Assembly: GCF_008330945.1 (NCBI RefSeq)
Contig: NZ_CP043488.1
Span: 1,178,001 to 1,242,000 of the forward strand
DNA: 64,000 bases
Reading direction: 5' to 3'
From: Labrys sp. KNU-23
Lineage (GTDB): Bacteria > Pseudomonadota > Alphaproteobacteria > Rhizobiales > Labraceae
The translations under genes were made by a program, and so were the position numbers. Positions 25,459-33,621 of this stretch are shown here, in pieces. Each line of letters opens with the position of its first letter. The first letter of the stretch is position 1. Under the pieces are notes generated by a model. The model was not told where the DNA came from and did no database searches. It saw only the letters and a list, made by a program, of their open reading frames with translations.

Positions 25459-26388
25459 TCAGTTCGGAAAAACCTTTCGCCCGGGATCGGCTGGCCGCCT
25501 GGTGATTTTGCGCAGCAGCCGGTCGAAGGCAGCCAAGCCATCCCTGGCCATGTCAAGCGGCCCTCTGGGATAGTTCCACCATAGCCACTCGAGGATCCGT
25601 CGATGGAGCGCGCTTCGGCGCGCGGTCATTTCGGGGCCCCACGCCCTCTCGACCAGGCGGCCTCTCTTGCGAGCGCTTCCGCAGGCATACTGGTTTGTCC
25701 TGTTGTCTGCGACGAGGAGCCCTTCCTGCTCCCGGACGCGGAATGTCCGGCTCTGCCCCCAGTTCCGCGGCCGCCAGGCCCGGCCGAAGCGATCCACGAC
25801 CAGAGGCGTGAGGTTGCGCGCCATGACCTGCCTGGTCATGCCGTCCGGACCGGCTTCGAACCGGTGATCGTCCAGGATCGTCTTCAAGCTGCCAAGCTCG
25901 AGCGCGTTGAACAGCGAGGTCCGGATCATGAAGGCATTGCTGCGGATCGCCATGTTGGGAAAAGGCTGGCTCCATGCCGCTTCATGGGAACCGCTGGCAC
26001 CAACCAGCCCGCAATCGGCAAAGCAGTCGAACGCCCCGACATAATGTGCCAGCCAATTGGGAGCGAGTATGCGGCTCCACGAATTGAAAACCAGCACGAA
26101 CTCGGTGCCGCAGCCTTCCGAAACCTCTCGATAGATGGAGACCGGCGTCCGCTCGTCGGCAAAGCGCATCACCTTGACGGACGCACATGGCAGGACTGCC
26201 AGGTCGCCGATGTGCGGAAGCTGATCGTCAGACGCATAATCTTTGACGGCAAAGACGAAATCATACTCGGCGCCAGCCGGAAAGCGCCTGATGCTTCGAA
26301 AAAACGCGTGGGCGTAACGAAGATCATTCACTCGTCGCCAAAGATACAGAACCGTAACGCGGGGCACGAATTCCTCGTTGTGAGACAC
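25459..26388 (-). CDS. Glycosyltransferase-like protein (GT-A type, uncertain)
   Basis: About 309 residues from a GTG at 26388 (VSHNEEFVPRVTVLYLW). The frame extends to 26520 but that part overlaps the histidine kinase 3' end. Segments like VTVLYLWRRVNDLRYAHAFFRS, EYDFVFAVKDY, EFVLVFNSWSRILAPNWLAHY and GLVGASGSHE resemble GT-A glycosyltransferases that lack a clear DxD. The C-terminus is basic ([12 protein letters not shown]). The neighbourhood of epimerase, GT2 and sulfotransferase supports a glycan role. Confident family assignment is not possible by eye. Confidence 0.55.
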   Translation of the reverse strand: MSHNEEFVPRVTVLYLWRRVNDLRYAHAFFRSIRRFPAGAEYDFVFAVKDYASDDQLPHIGDLAVLPCASVKVMRFADERTPVSIYREVSEGCGTEFVLVFNSWSRILAPNWLAHYVGAFDCFADCGLVGASGSHEAAWSQPFPNMAIRSNAFMIRTSLFNALELGSLKTILDDHRFEAGPDGMTRQVMARNLTPLVVDRFGRAWRPRNWGQSRTFRVREQEGLLVADNRTNQYACGSARKRGRLVERAWGPEMTARRSALHRRILEWLWWNYPRGPLDMARDGLAAFDRLLRKITRRPADPGRKVFPN

Positions 26389-26428
26389 GGCATGCAAGGC
26401 TCCGGGGGCCGTGCGAATGCACCAAGGT

Positions 26429-27778
26429 TCAGCGCGGATTGTCGAGGTCGCCGGCAGACAGAGAGATCTTGACCTTGAGACCACGCGGAACATGGTCGGC
26501 GAGGATGATCTCGCCCCCATGCTGTCGTACGATGTCCCTGGCTATCGACAAGCCCAGGCCGAAGCCACCGCCATCCTGGGTGCGGGCGGCATTGGCCTTG
26601 AAGAAGGGTTCGAACACCCGCTCGCGCAGATCCGCGGGTATGCCCGGCCCGTCATCATCGATCTCGATCTGCGCATGAGGCAGCTGATCGACGAGCGTGA
26701 CGGTCACCGCACCGCCATGCTTGACGCCGTTCTCGACGATGTTGGCGATGGCGCGGGTCAGCGCCCTCGGCCTGACGCTCCAGGTGCACTTTGGCGGCCC
26801 CTGGTAGGTCACGGCATGACCCACATCGACGAATTGCGAACATATCGTCTGCAGCAGGCTCGGCAGGTCGACCCGGGACAGGGCTTCGAACTTGCCACCC
26901 TCCCGCAGATAATCGAGCGTCTCATCGAGCATGTGCTCGACATTGGCGAGATCGGCCAGCATCCCCTCGCGAAGCCTGTCGTCTGGCACGCGCTCGGCGC
27001 GCAGCCTCAGCCGGGTGAGCGGCGTTCTCAAATCATGGCTGATGGCGGCCAGCATGCGGGTGCGATCGTCGAGCAAGGCGCGGATACGAGTGCGCATCTC
27101 GTTGAGAGCTTCGGTGACCTGCACGATCTCGCGGGGCCCTCCGCCAGGAATGGGCTGAACGTGCTGCGGGGAGCGCCCGAAGGATTGCGCAGCCGCTGCG
27201 ACGGCCGCCAATGGTGCGGTGATCGAACGGAGCGCATAAACAGACAGCAGCATCACGAAGATCAGCACGATCGAAAGCACCAGGGCCGTCGGCGTGAGAA
27301 ACAGGGGCCATGGCGAGGCGCCGATCGCGGCGTTGAATACCAGGGCATGGGCGGGGTCGAGACGCACGACGATCTGCTGCAACGGCCCGGCTGCATATCG
27401 CCGTCCCTCGAGGACCTCGATCCCGCTCCCCGAACGGACATGTCGCAGGACGGGGCTGGTCCACAACGACCAATGGGCGCCAGCCGGTGCGAATTCCAGA
27501 TCCGACAGGGCAACCCGCTCCACCTCCACGCCGGCGTTGCGGATGGCCGTGAGGACGATGTCCGCTTCGGCAGGCGTCTTCGCAGCCTTGACGAACTGGG
27601 TCACGCGCACGATGCGCGAGGCAACCGCCGGCGGTGAATCATCCGGCGGGGGCGCTCCGAACAACAGAACCGCGAGCACGATATTGATGATCGTACCCAG
27701 CAATACCGCGACCACGACGAGACCGGTGACCTGCGTCGTAATGCTGCGCGGCACCAGGCGTTGCCATGCTTGCATCAA
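26429..27778 (-). CDS. Two-component sensor histidine kinase (EnvZ-like)
   Basis: 449 residues. TM1 spans about 15-40 and TM2 about 158-181, flanking a roughly 115-residue periplasmic sensor. HAMP follows TM2 (ALRSITAPLAAVAAAAQSFG), then the H-box AISHDLRTPLTR with His248, N-box NIVENGVKHG, G1 DDGPGIP, F-box FEPFFK and G2 GGFGLGLSIA. It autophosphorylates and feeds the overlapping response regulator gene. Its position divergent from macAB and the RND pump suggests it senses envelope or drug stress and controls efflux. Confidence 0.9.
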   Translation of the reverse strand: MMQAWQRLVPRSITTQVTGLVVVAVLLGTIINIVLAVLLFGAPPPDDSPPAVASRIVRVTQFVKAAKTPAEADIVLTAIRNAGVEVERVALSDLEFAPAGAHWSLWTSPVLRHVRSGSGIEVLEGRRYAAGPLQQIVVRLDPAHALVFNAAIGASPWPLFLTPTALVLSIVLIFVMLLSVYALRSITAPLAAVAAAAQSFGRSPQHVQPIPGGGPREIVQVTEALNEMRTRIRALLDDRTRMLAAISHDLRTPLTRLRLRAERVPDDRLREGMLADLANVEHMLDETLDYLREGGKFEALSRVDLPSLLQTICSQFVDVGHAVTYQGPPKCTWSVRPRALTRAIANIVENGVKHGGAVTVTLVDQLPHAQIEIDDDGPGIPADLRERVFEPFFKANAARTQDGGGFGLGLSIARDIVRQHGGEIILADHVPRGLKVKISLSAGDLDNPR

Positions 27779-28536
27779 TCCGGCTCGACGGCTGGCGTGA
27801 AGACGTAGCCGCCCAGCCGGACGGTCTTGATCATCAGCGGATCACGCGGATCCATCTCGATCTTTTGCCGGATGCGGCTGATATGAACGTCGATGCTGCG
27901 CTCGATCGGCCCGACAGTGCCACCATGGATGAGCTCGAGGAGATGCTCGCGGGAGAGGACCTGGCCGGGATTGCGGCAGAACGCGAGAAGCAGGTCGAAC
28001 TCGACGCTGGTCAGCGAGATCCGCACCCCCGAAGGGTCATGCAGCTCACGAGCGACCGGATCGACGCGCCAGCCTGCAAAGCGCAGCCCCCGCTCGCGCG
28101 AAGGCCCTGTTTGGGCCGAGGCAACCGCTCGGCGCAGGAGTGCCCGGATGCGCGCAACCAGCTCGCGCGAATTGAAGGGCTTGGAGACATAGTCGTCGGC
28201 GCCGATTTCCAGGCCGACGATGCGGTCGATCTGGTCGCTGCGTGCCGTAACCATGATGATCGGAATGGTCGATGCCGCCCGCAGCCGGCGGCAGACGCTG
28301 AGGCCATCCTCGCCGGGCAGCATCAGGTCGAGCACCACGAGATCGACGCCGCCACGTTCGAGCACCTTGTCCATCGCGGCGGCCGAACCGACACAGGAGG
28401 CGGCAAAACCGTTCTCTTCCAGTACATCGGCAAGCAGGCGCGCAATCTCGACGTCGTCCTCGACGCAGAGAATGTGCGGCCTCGTCATTGGCGAGGCATG
28501 GGAAGCGGAGGGAATGAGGGTTTGTTCGACTGGCAT
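27775..28536 (-). CDS. OmpR-family response regulator
   Basis: 253 residues from ATG 28536. The receiver domain starts PHILCVEDDVEIARLL, phospho-acceptor Asp70 is in VVLDLMLPGEDG, and the conserved Lys is in YVSKPFNSRELVARI. A C-terminal winged helix (SREHLLELIHGG, then RSIDVHISRIRQKIE) binds DNA. An internal ATG at 28488 (MTRPH) gives the more canonical length and may be the true start. It overlaps the kinase gene by 4 bp (ATGA). It is divergent from macA and so the likely regulator of the efflux locus. Confidence 0.9.
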   Translation of the reverse strand: MPVEQTLIPSASHASPMTRPHILCVEDDVEIARLLADVLEENGFAASCVGSAAAMDKVLERGGVDLVVLDLMLPGEDGLSVCRRLRAASTIPIIMVTARSDQIDRIVGLEIGADDYVSKPFNSRELVARIRALLRRAVASAQTGPSRERGLRFAGWRVDPVARELHDPSGVRISLTSVEFDLLLAFCRNPGQVLSREHLLELIHGGTVGPIERSIDVHISRIRQKIEMDPRDPLMIKTVRLGGYVFTPAVEPD

Positions 28537-28847
28537 GGCAGCATCTTAGCGGTCTGACGCCCGAGGAGCAGCGTCTCGTTTATAATTTTTTGTTGCGCCC
28601 ATCACATCCGGCTCCGGAGTGAGGCAACAATTCGTAACATGACTTAATCCCGGCCCGGCGATGCTGGGATTATCCTGGCTTTCGATCGAGAAGCGGCATG
28701 ACGCCGGCACCATCTCGGCAGGAGCCCCATTTTTCCAGATGTTTTCATCTGCACGAGCAGCCCAGCATCCCCGACTGCATGGCGATTGTCGCGGACGCGT
28801 CCAGAGCCGCCGCCATGCGGCCTCGGCGTCACCGAAAGGCCATGGCC
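28537..28847. other. Divergent promoter region between the response regulator and macA
   Basis: 311 bp with an AT-rich block (about 28576-28592) and an inverted repeat at 28645-28672. The macA frame is open through much of it, but no ribosome site supports an earlier start. It should hold promoters for both the two-component genes and the efflux genes. Confidence 0.5.
28645..28672. promoter_or_regulatory. Inverted repeat TAATCCC-N14-GGGATTA, candidate operator
   Basis: Perfect 7-bp arms in the response regulator/macA intergenic region. OmpR-type regulators often prefer direct repeats, so binding by the adjacent regulator is only a guess. Confidence 0.4.
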
Positions 28848-30188
28848 ATGCACAGGCCTGACGGCGCCGTCATTCTGCACAACGCCCTCCCGCGGGAGGG
28901 CGAGTGCGATCCCGGGGTTGCGCGGTCCAAAGCCGAAACGCCGCAGGCCCGATCGTCCCGCCCTCCATTGCCACGGCGCTGGCGGCGACGGGTTGCCCGC
29001 TGGGTCCTCCTGCCGAGCGCAGCCGTGCTGCTCGGCTGGCTGGCCAAGGTGCAGCTGTTTCCCACGCCCGCGGCCAAGCTGATCACCGTGCCGGCTGTAA
29101 TCGGAAACATCGAAGAGAGCGTGGTGGCGACCGGCACGCTCAAGCCTGTCAAGCTCATCGCCGTCGGCGCCCAGGTCTCCGGCCGGATTACCGCTCTCAA
29201 GGCCGCCGTCGGACAGAAGGTCCGGGCTGGGGATCTCATTGCCGAAATCGACGCCCTGACCAAGGAAAACGACCTGCGTTCCGCTCAGGCCACACTCGAC
29301 AACGTCCGGGCCCAGCGCGACGAGAAGGTCGCGACCCTGGCCAAGAACGAGGCTTCGCTGGCCAGGCAGAAACTGACCTTCGCCCAGAATGCCTCCTCGC
29401 GGGCCGACTACGATTCCGCCGAGGCGGACGTGAAGGCGACACAGGCCCAGATCGCCCAGCTCGATGCGCAGATCACCGAAGCCGAAGTCTCGATGTCCAC
29501 CGCCAGGGTCAATCTCGGCTATACCAGGATCACGGCTCCCATCGGCGCGACCGTTCTCGCGGTCGGCGTACAGGAGGGCCAAACGGTCAATGCCACCCAA
29601 TCGGCACCGACCATCGTCGTGCTCGGCGACCTCGACACCATGACGATCCGGGCGCAGATCTCCGAGGCCGACGTGGTCAAGGTCAGGCCGGGCCAGCAGG
29701 TCTACTTCACCATTCTCGGCGAGCCGGAACGCCGGCTGCATGCCATCCTGCGCTCCATCGAGCCCGCACCGGAGTCGGTCAAGACCGACAGCAGTTTTTC
29801 GACAGACAGCACATCCACGAGCAGTTCGTCCTCTTCATCCACCTCGTCGGAGGCGATCTACTACAACGGGGTCTTCGACGTGCCCAATGTCGACGGTCAT
29901 CTCAGGACCTATATGACGGCGGAGGTGCATGTTCTGCTCCGCGAGGCCCGGAACGTCCTCACCATCCCGGCCGCCGCCCTCAGCGGGCCGGAGGCGGACG
30001 GCTCCTTCGATGTGCGCGTCGTCAATACCGACAGCGCCGTGGCCCGCCGGTCCGTGAAGGTCGGGCTCGACAACAAGATCGCTGCCGAGATCCGGGAAGG
30101 CCTCAGCCCTGGCGAACGCGTGGTGATCGGCGAGACGGACATCACCCCCTCCACGACGATGGCGGCCCCCCCGCCGGGAGGCATGTGA
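28848..30188 (+). CDS. macA: MacA-type periplasmic adaptor of a tripartite ABC efflux pump
   Basis: About 446 residues from ATG 28848 (AAAGG ribosome site 8 bp upstream); the frame is open to 28698. A basic cytoplasmic leader (PLPRRWRRRVAR) precedes one TM anchor. The membrane-fusion fold has GTLKPVKLIAVGAQVSGRI, a coiled-coil hairpin (TKENDLRSAQATLDN to ASRADYDSAEADV), lipoyl-like NLGYTRITAPIGATVL, and a beta-barrel with VFDVPNVDGHLRTYMTAEV. A poly-Ser/Thr stretch (nt ~29788-29853) interrupts the barrel region. It bridges MacB to an outer-membrane channel. MacB follows 2 bp later. Confidence 0.87.
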   Translation: MHRPDGAVILHNALPREGECDPGVARSKAETPQARSSRPPLPRRWRRRVARWVLLPSAAVLLGWLAKVQLFPTPAAKLITVPAVIGNIEESVVATGTLKPVKLIAVGAQVSGRITALKAAVGQKVRAGDLIAEIDALTKENDLRSAQATLDNVRAQRDEKVATLAKNEASLARQKLTFAQNASSRADYDSAEADVKATQAQIAQLDAQITEAEVSMSTARVNLGYTRITAPIGATVLAVGVQEGQTVNATQSAPTIVVLGDLDTMTIRAQISEADVVKVRPGQQVYFTILGEPERRLHAILRSIEPAPESVKTDSSFSTDSTSTSSSSSSSTSSEAIYYNGVFDVPNVDGHLRTYMTAEVHVLLREARNVLTIPAAALSGPEADGSFDVRVVNTDSAVARRSVKVGLDNKIAAEIREGLSPGERVVIGETDITPSTTMAAPPPGGM

Positions 30189-30190
30189 CC

Positions 30191-32161
30191 ATGGCCTCGC
30201 CGCTGATCCACCTTCAGGGGGTGCGCCGCGACTATCCCTCGGGCGAGGGATCGGTCGTTGCGCTGGACAATGTCGACCTGTCGATCGCGGCCGGCGAGAT
30301 GGTCGCCATCGTCGGCGCTTCCGGTTCGGGCAAGTCGACATTGCTCAACATCCTCGGCTGCCTCGATCGCCCGACCGGTGGCAGCTACCGCGTCGCCGGC
30401 CGCGATACAGGCACGCTCACGGCGGATGCGCTGGCGGCGCTGCGGCGCGAGCATTTCGGCTTCATCTTCCAGCGCTACCACCTGCTGGCGGAAATGACGG
30501 CGATCGGCAATGTCGAGATGCCGGCGATCTATACCGGCCTGCCCCCATCTAAAAGGCAGACCCGCGCGCAGGCGCTGCTGAGCCGCCTCGGCATGGCCGA
30601 TCGCCTCGATCACCGCCCCACCCAGCTCTCAGGCGGCCAGCAGCAACGTGTCTCGATCGCCCGAGCCCTGATGAATGGCGCAGGCGTGATCTTCGCCGAC
30701 GAGCCGACCGGTGCCCTCGACAGCACCAGCGGCACGGAGGTGCTGCGCATCCTGGACGAACTCCACGCCGGCGGCCAGACCATCATCATCGTGACGCACG
30801 ACATGGCGGTTGCCAGGCGCGCGGAGCGCATCATCGAACTTCGTGACGGCACCGTGGTCTCCGACCGGCCCAATCGGCGCGAGCTACAATCCGGGCCGAC
30901 GAAGCCCGATGCCGGATTCGGCGAAACGGCGCAGGTGCCCGCGCCACCATGGCGCGTGCGGATCGACCAGTTTCGGGAAGCCTTCCGGATGGCGCTGCGG
31001 TCCATGAACGCCCATCGCCTGCGGACGATCCTGACCATGCTCGGCATCATCATCGGCGTTGCCTCCGTCGTCGGCGTCGTCGCGCTCGGGGCGGGCACGC
31101 AGCAAAAGGTCCTGGCCGACATCAACAGCCTCGGCACCAACACGCTGGAGGTGTTTCCCGGCAAGGATTTCGGGGACGTCCGTTCGGGCAAGATCACCAC
31201 GCTGGTGCTCACCGATGCCCTGGCGCTCGCCGGCCAGCCCTATGTCGCCGCCGCCTCCCCGACCGTCTCGACCAGCAAGACCTTGCGCGTGGGCTCGATC
31301 GAGGTGACGGCTCAGGTGAACGGCGTTGGCCAGGACTATTTTGCAGTAAAAGGCACGCAGCTAGCCGCTGGCGCCTTTTTCGATGCCGACAGCGTTCGTC
31401 GCATCGCCCAGGACGCCGTGATCGACGACAACACCCGCAAGGCACTGTTCGCGGGAACCTCGGCCAGCCCGATCGGGCGCATCATTCTGGTCGGCCAGGT
31501 GCCCTGTCGCATCGTCGGCCTGACGCGTCCGCAGCAGGGCGGCTTCGGCTCCAGCGCCAACCCTTCGGTCTATCTGCCGTATACGACGGTTCAGGCGCGC
31601 TTTCTGGGCACGACCTCCCTGCGCAGCATCAGCGTGCGTGTCGTCGACGACGCGCCCACCGATCGGGCCGAGCAGGCCGTCACCTCCCTCCTCGCCGCCC
31701 GGCACAATGCCAGGGACTTTTTCATTCTCAACACGGACGACATCCGCCGCACCATCACCAGCACCACGCAGGTGCTGACATTGCTGGTGGCGGCCATCGC
31801 CGGCATCTCGCTGGTCGTCGGCGGCGTCGGCGTCACCAACATCATGCTGGTGTCGGTATCCGAGCGCATCGCCGAAATCGGCGTACGCATGGCTGTTGGA
31901 GCGCGCCGCAGCGATATCCTGCAGCAATTCCTGATCGAGGCCGTGCTGGTCTGCCTGATCGGGGGCTTGCTCGGCATCGGCCTGGCCCTCGGCCTCGGCG
32001 CCGTGTTCAACACGGTCAGCACGGCCTTCAGCCTGCGCTATTCCCCCACCTCCATTGTCGTCGCCTTCCTGTCCTCGATGCTGATCGGCATCGTCTTCGG
32101 CTACATGCCGGCACGAAATGCCTCTCGCCTCGACCCCGCGACGGCCTTGGCCCGGGAATAG
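30191..32161 (+). CDS. macB: MacB-type ABC transporter, ATPase fused to permease
   Basis: 656 residues. N-terminal ATPase (about 1-230): Walker A GASGSGKST, signature [16 protein letters not shown], Walker B VIFADEPTGALD, H-loop VTHD. The first TM helix is near 280-300 (ILTMLGIIIGVASVVGVVAL), then a large periplasmic MacB-core domain. Three C-terminal TM helices follow, including GGVGVTNIMLVSVSERIAEI. It exports macrolides, peptides or lipid-like substrates by mechanotransmission with MacA. ATG 30191 starts the ATPase. An apparent 1,085-codon frame running upstream of it is a shadow over macA. Confidence 0.9.
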   Translation: MASPLIHLQGVRRDYPSGEGSVVALDNVDLSIAAGEMVAIVGASGSGKSTLLNILGCLDRPTGGSYRVAGRDTGTLTADALAALRREHFGFIFQRYHLLAEMTAIGNVEMPAIYTGLPPSKRQTRAQALLSRLGMADRLDHRPTQLSGGQQQRVSIARALMNGAGVIFADEPTGALDSTSGTEVLRILDELHAGGQTIIIVTHDMAVARRAERIIELRDGTVVSDRPNRRELQSGPTKPDAGFGETAQVPAPPWRVRIDQFREAFRMALRSMNAHRLRTILTMLGIIIGVASVVGVVALGAGTQQKVLADINSLGTNTLEVFPGKDFGDVRSGKITTLVLTDALALAGQPYVAAASPTVSTSKTLRVGSIEVTAQVNGVGQDYFAVKGTQLAAGAFFDADSVRRIAQDAVIDDNTRKALFAGTSASPIGRIILVGQVPCRIVGLTRPQQGGFGSSANPSVYLPYTTVQARFLGTTSLRSISVRVVDDAPTDRAEQAVTSLLAARHNARDFFILNTDDIRRTITSTTQVLTLLVAAIAGISLVVGGVGVTNIMLVSVSERIAEIGVRMAVGARRSDILQQFLIEAVLVCLIGGLLGIGLALGLGAVFNTVSTAFSLRYSPTSIVVAFLSSMLIGIVFGYMPARNASRLDPATALARE

Positions 32162-32384
32162 CTCGATGTCATTCCTAAACCATCGCTGCGCGAAAATTTT
32201 GGCAAACGACATTCCCGTCAACAGCAAATCCCCTCGTAGGCAAAATAAACACAGATCCATACCATTCAAAATCCTAAATTATATTAAGAACAAACTGAGA
32301 AATATAAAAATGTGTATTTCGATATTGAATTCAAACTATTTACTATATTTACCTCGCCTGAGCCCCTTGAGCGACATCCGTAGC
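32162..32384. other. AT-rich intergenic region between macB and acrA-like gene
   Basis: 223 bp. The stretch from about 32220 to 32350 is far more AT-rich than the flanks and contains the 10-bp palindrome TTGAATTCAA (32325-32334). An independent promoter for the RND pump, with possible repressor binding, is plausible. No local TetR-type repressor gene is present. Confidence 0.5.
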
Positions 32385-33605
32385 ATGCACATGCTTGGTC
32401 GGGCCGGCCTCCTATCCGTCTGCATTCTGGTCGCTGGCTGCAACCAGGGGCAGCAAGAGAACCAACCACCGGCCGGCGCCGCCCGCCCCCAGGTCAGCGT
32501 GGTCACGCTCCATCCACGCGCCGTCGCCATCACGGCGGAACTGCCGGGACGCGTCGGGGCCTCGCTGACGGCCGACGTCGTCCCGCAGGTGACCGGCATC
32601 ATCAAGACGCGCCTGTTCAAGGAAGGCACCGAGGTCAAGGCCGGCGACCCGCTCTACCAGATCGACCCCGCGAGCTACCAGGCAAGCTATGACAGCGCCG
32701 AGGCCACCCTGCAGAAGGACCAGGCCGCCATTCCCAGCGCCCAGGCCAAGGTCGACCGCTACCAGAATCTCATCAAGCAGAACGCCGTCAGCAGCCAGGA
32801 CCTCGACGATGCCCGCGCCACGCTGGCCCAGGCCAAGGCCGATGTCGCTGCCGCCAAGGCTGCGTTGGAGACGGCCCGCATCAACCTCGACTACACCACG
32901 ATGAAGGCACCGATCGGCGGCCGGGTCGATGCCTCCACCATCACCGAGGGCGCCCTGGTCAGTTCGGGCCAGTCGACTGCGCTGACGACGATTCGCCAAC
33001 TCGATCCGATCAATGTCGACGTGACGGAATCGAGCGCAAATCTGCTGAACTTCCTGGAGGCAGTGAAGTCGGGCCGGATCAAGACCGCAGGCCCGGACAT
33101 CTCCGTCAAGCTCAAGCTGGAAAACGGCACGACCTACGCGCATTCCGGCACGCTTCGTTTCGTGGAGGCCAATGTCAGCACCACCACCGGCACCTTCACT
33201 GTCCGGGCCGAATTCCCCAATCCCGATCGCCTGCTCCTGCCGGGCATGTATGCCCGCGCCATCCTCGAGGTCGGTCTGGCCCAGGACAGTTTCCTGGTGC
33301 CGCAGCGGGCTGTCAGCCACAACACCAGGGGCGAGGCGACAGCAAGCTTCGTCGGCAGCGACGGCAAGGTCGTCCAGCGCGTACTCTCGATTCAGCGCAG
33401 TGTCAGCAACAACTGGCTTGTCGATGCCGGCGTATCGGACGGCGACAGGGTGATCGTCGAAGGCACCCAGCTGGTGCGGGCCGGCCAGGACGTGACGGCC
33501 ACCGAGGTGAGCGTGGACGATGCCACCGGCGATATCCGCCCGCTCTCCCAGAGCTCGGCCCTCGACAAGCCACCGGTCGCTTCGGCACCGGTCCGGGCCG
33601 AATAG
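32385..33605 (+). CDS. acrA: RND efflux periplasmic adaptor lipoprotein (AcrA/MexA type)
   Basis: About 406 residues. Lipoprotein signal [19 protein letters not shown] with acylated Cys19. The frame continues upstream into AT-rich DNA, but only this start gives a signal. Domains in order: barrel-sandwich [21 protein letters not shown] and [20 protein letters not shown]; hairpin [20 protein letters not shown]; lipoyl half [17 protein letters not shown]; barrel [20 protein letters not shown]. It joins the inner-membrane RND pump to the outer-membrane factor. The acrB-like gene begins 16 bp later. Confidence 0.9.
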   Translation: MHMLGRAGLLSVCILVAGCNQGQQENQPPAGAARPQVSVVTLHPRAVAITAELPGRVGASLTADVVPQVTGIIKTRLFKEGTEVKAGDPLYQIDPASYQASYDSAEATLQKDQAAIPSAQAKVDRYQNLIKQNAVSSQDLDDARATLAQAKADVAAAKAALETARINLDYTTMKAPIGGRVDASTITEGALVSSGQSTALTTIRQLDPINVDVTESSANLLNFLEAVKSGRIKTAGPDISVKLKLENGTTYAHSGTLRFVEANVSTTTGTFTVRAEFPNPDRLLLPGMYARAILEVGLAQDSFLVPQRAVSHNTRGEATASFVGSDGKVVQRVLSIQRSVSNNWLVDAGVSDGDRVIVEGTQLVRAGQDVTATEVSVDDATGDIRPLSQSSALDKPPVASAPVRAE

Positions 33606-33621
33606 GGCCGGGAGCATCGCC

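Noticed and set aside
28904..30190. Apparent 1,085-codon frame running through macA into macB
   Set aside because: The upstream third overlaps macA in another frame with Arg/Gly-rich shadow composition; the macB domain begins exactly at ATG 30191, 2 bp after the macA stop.
32325..32334. Palindrome TTGAATTCAA upstream of acrA as a repressor operator
   Set aside because: Ten bp in an AT-rich stretch can arise by chance and no TetR/MarR gene is nearby; kept only as a note in the region entry.
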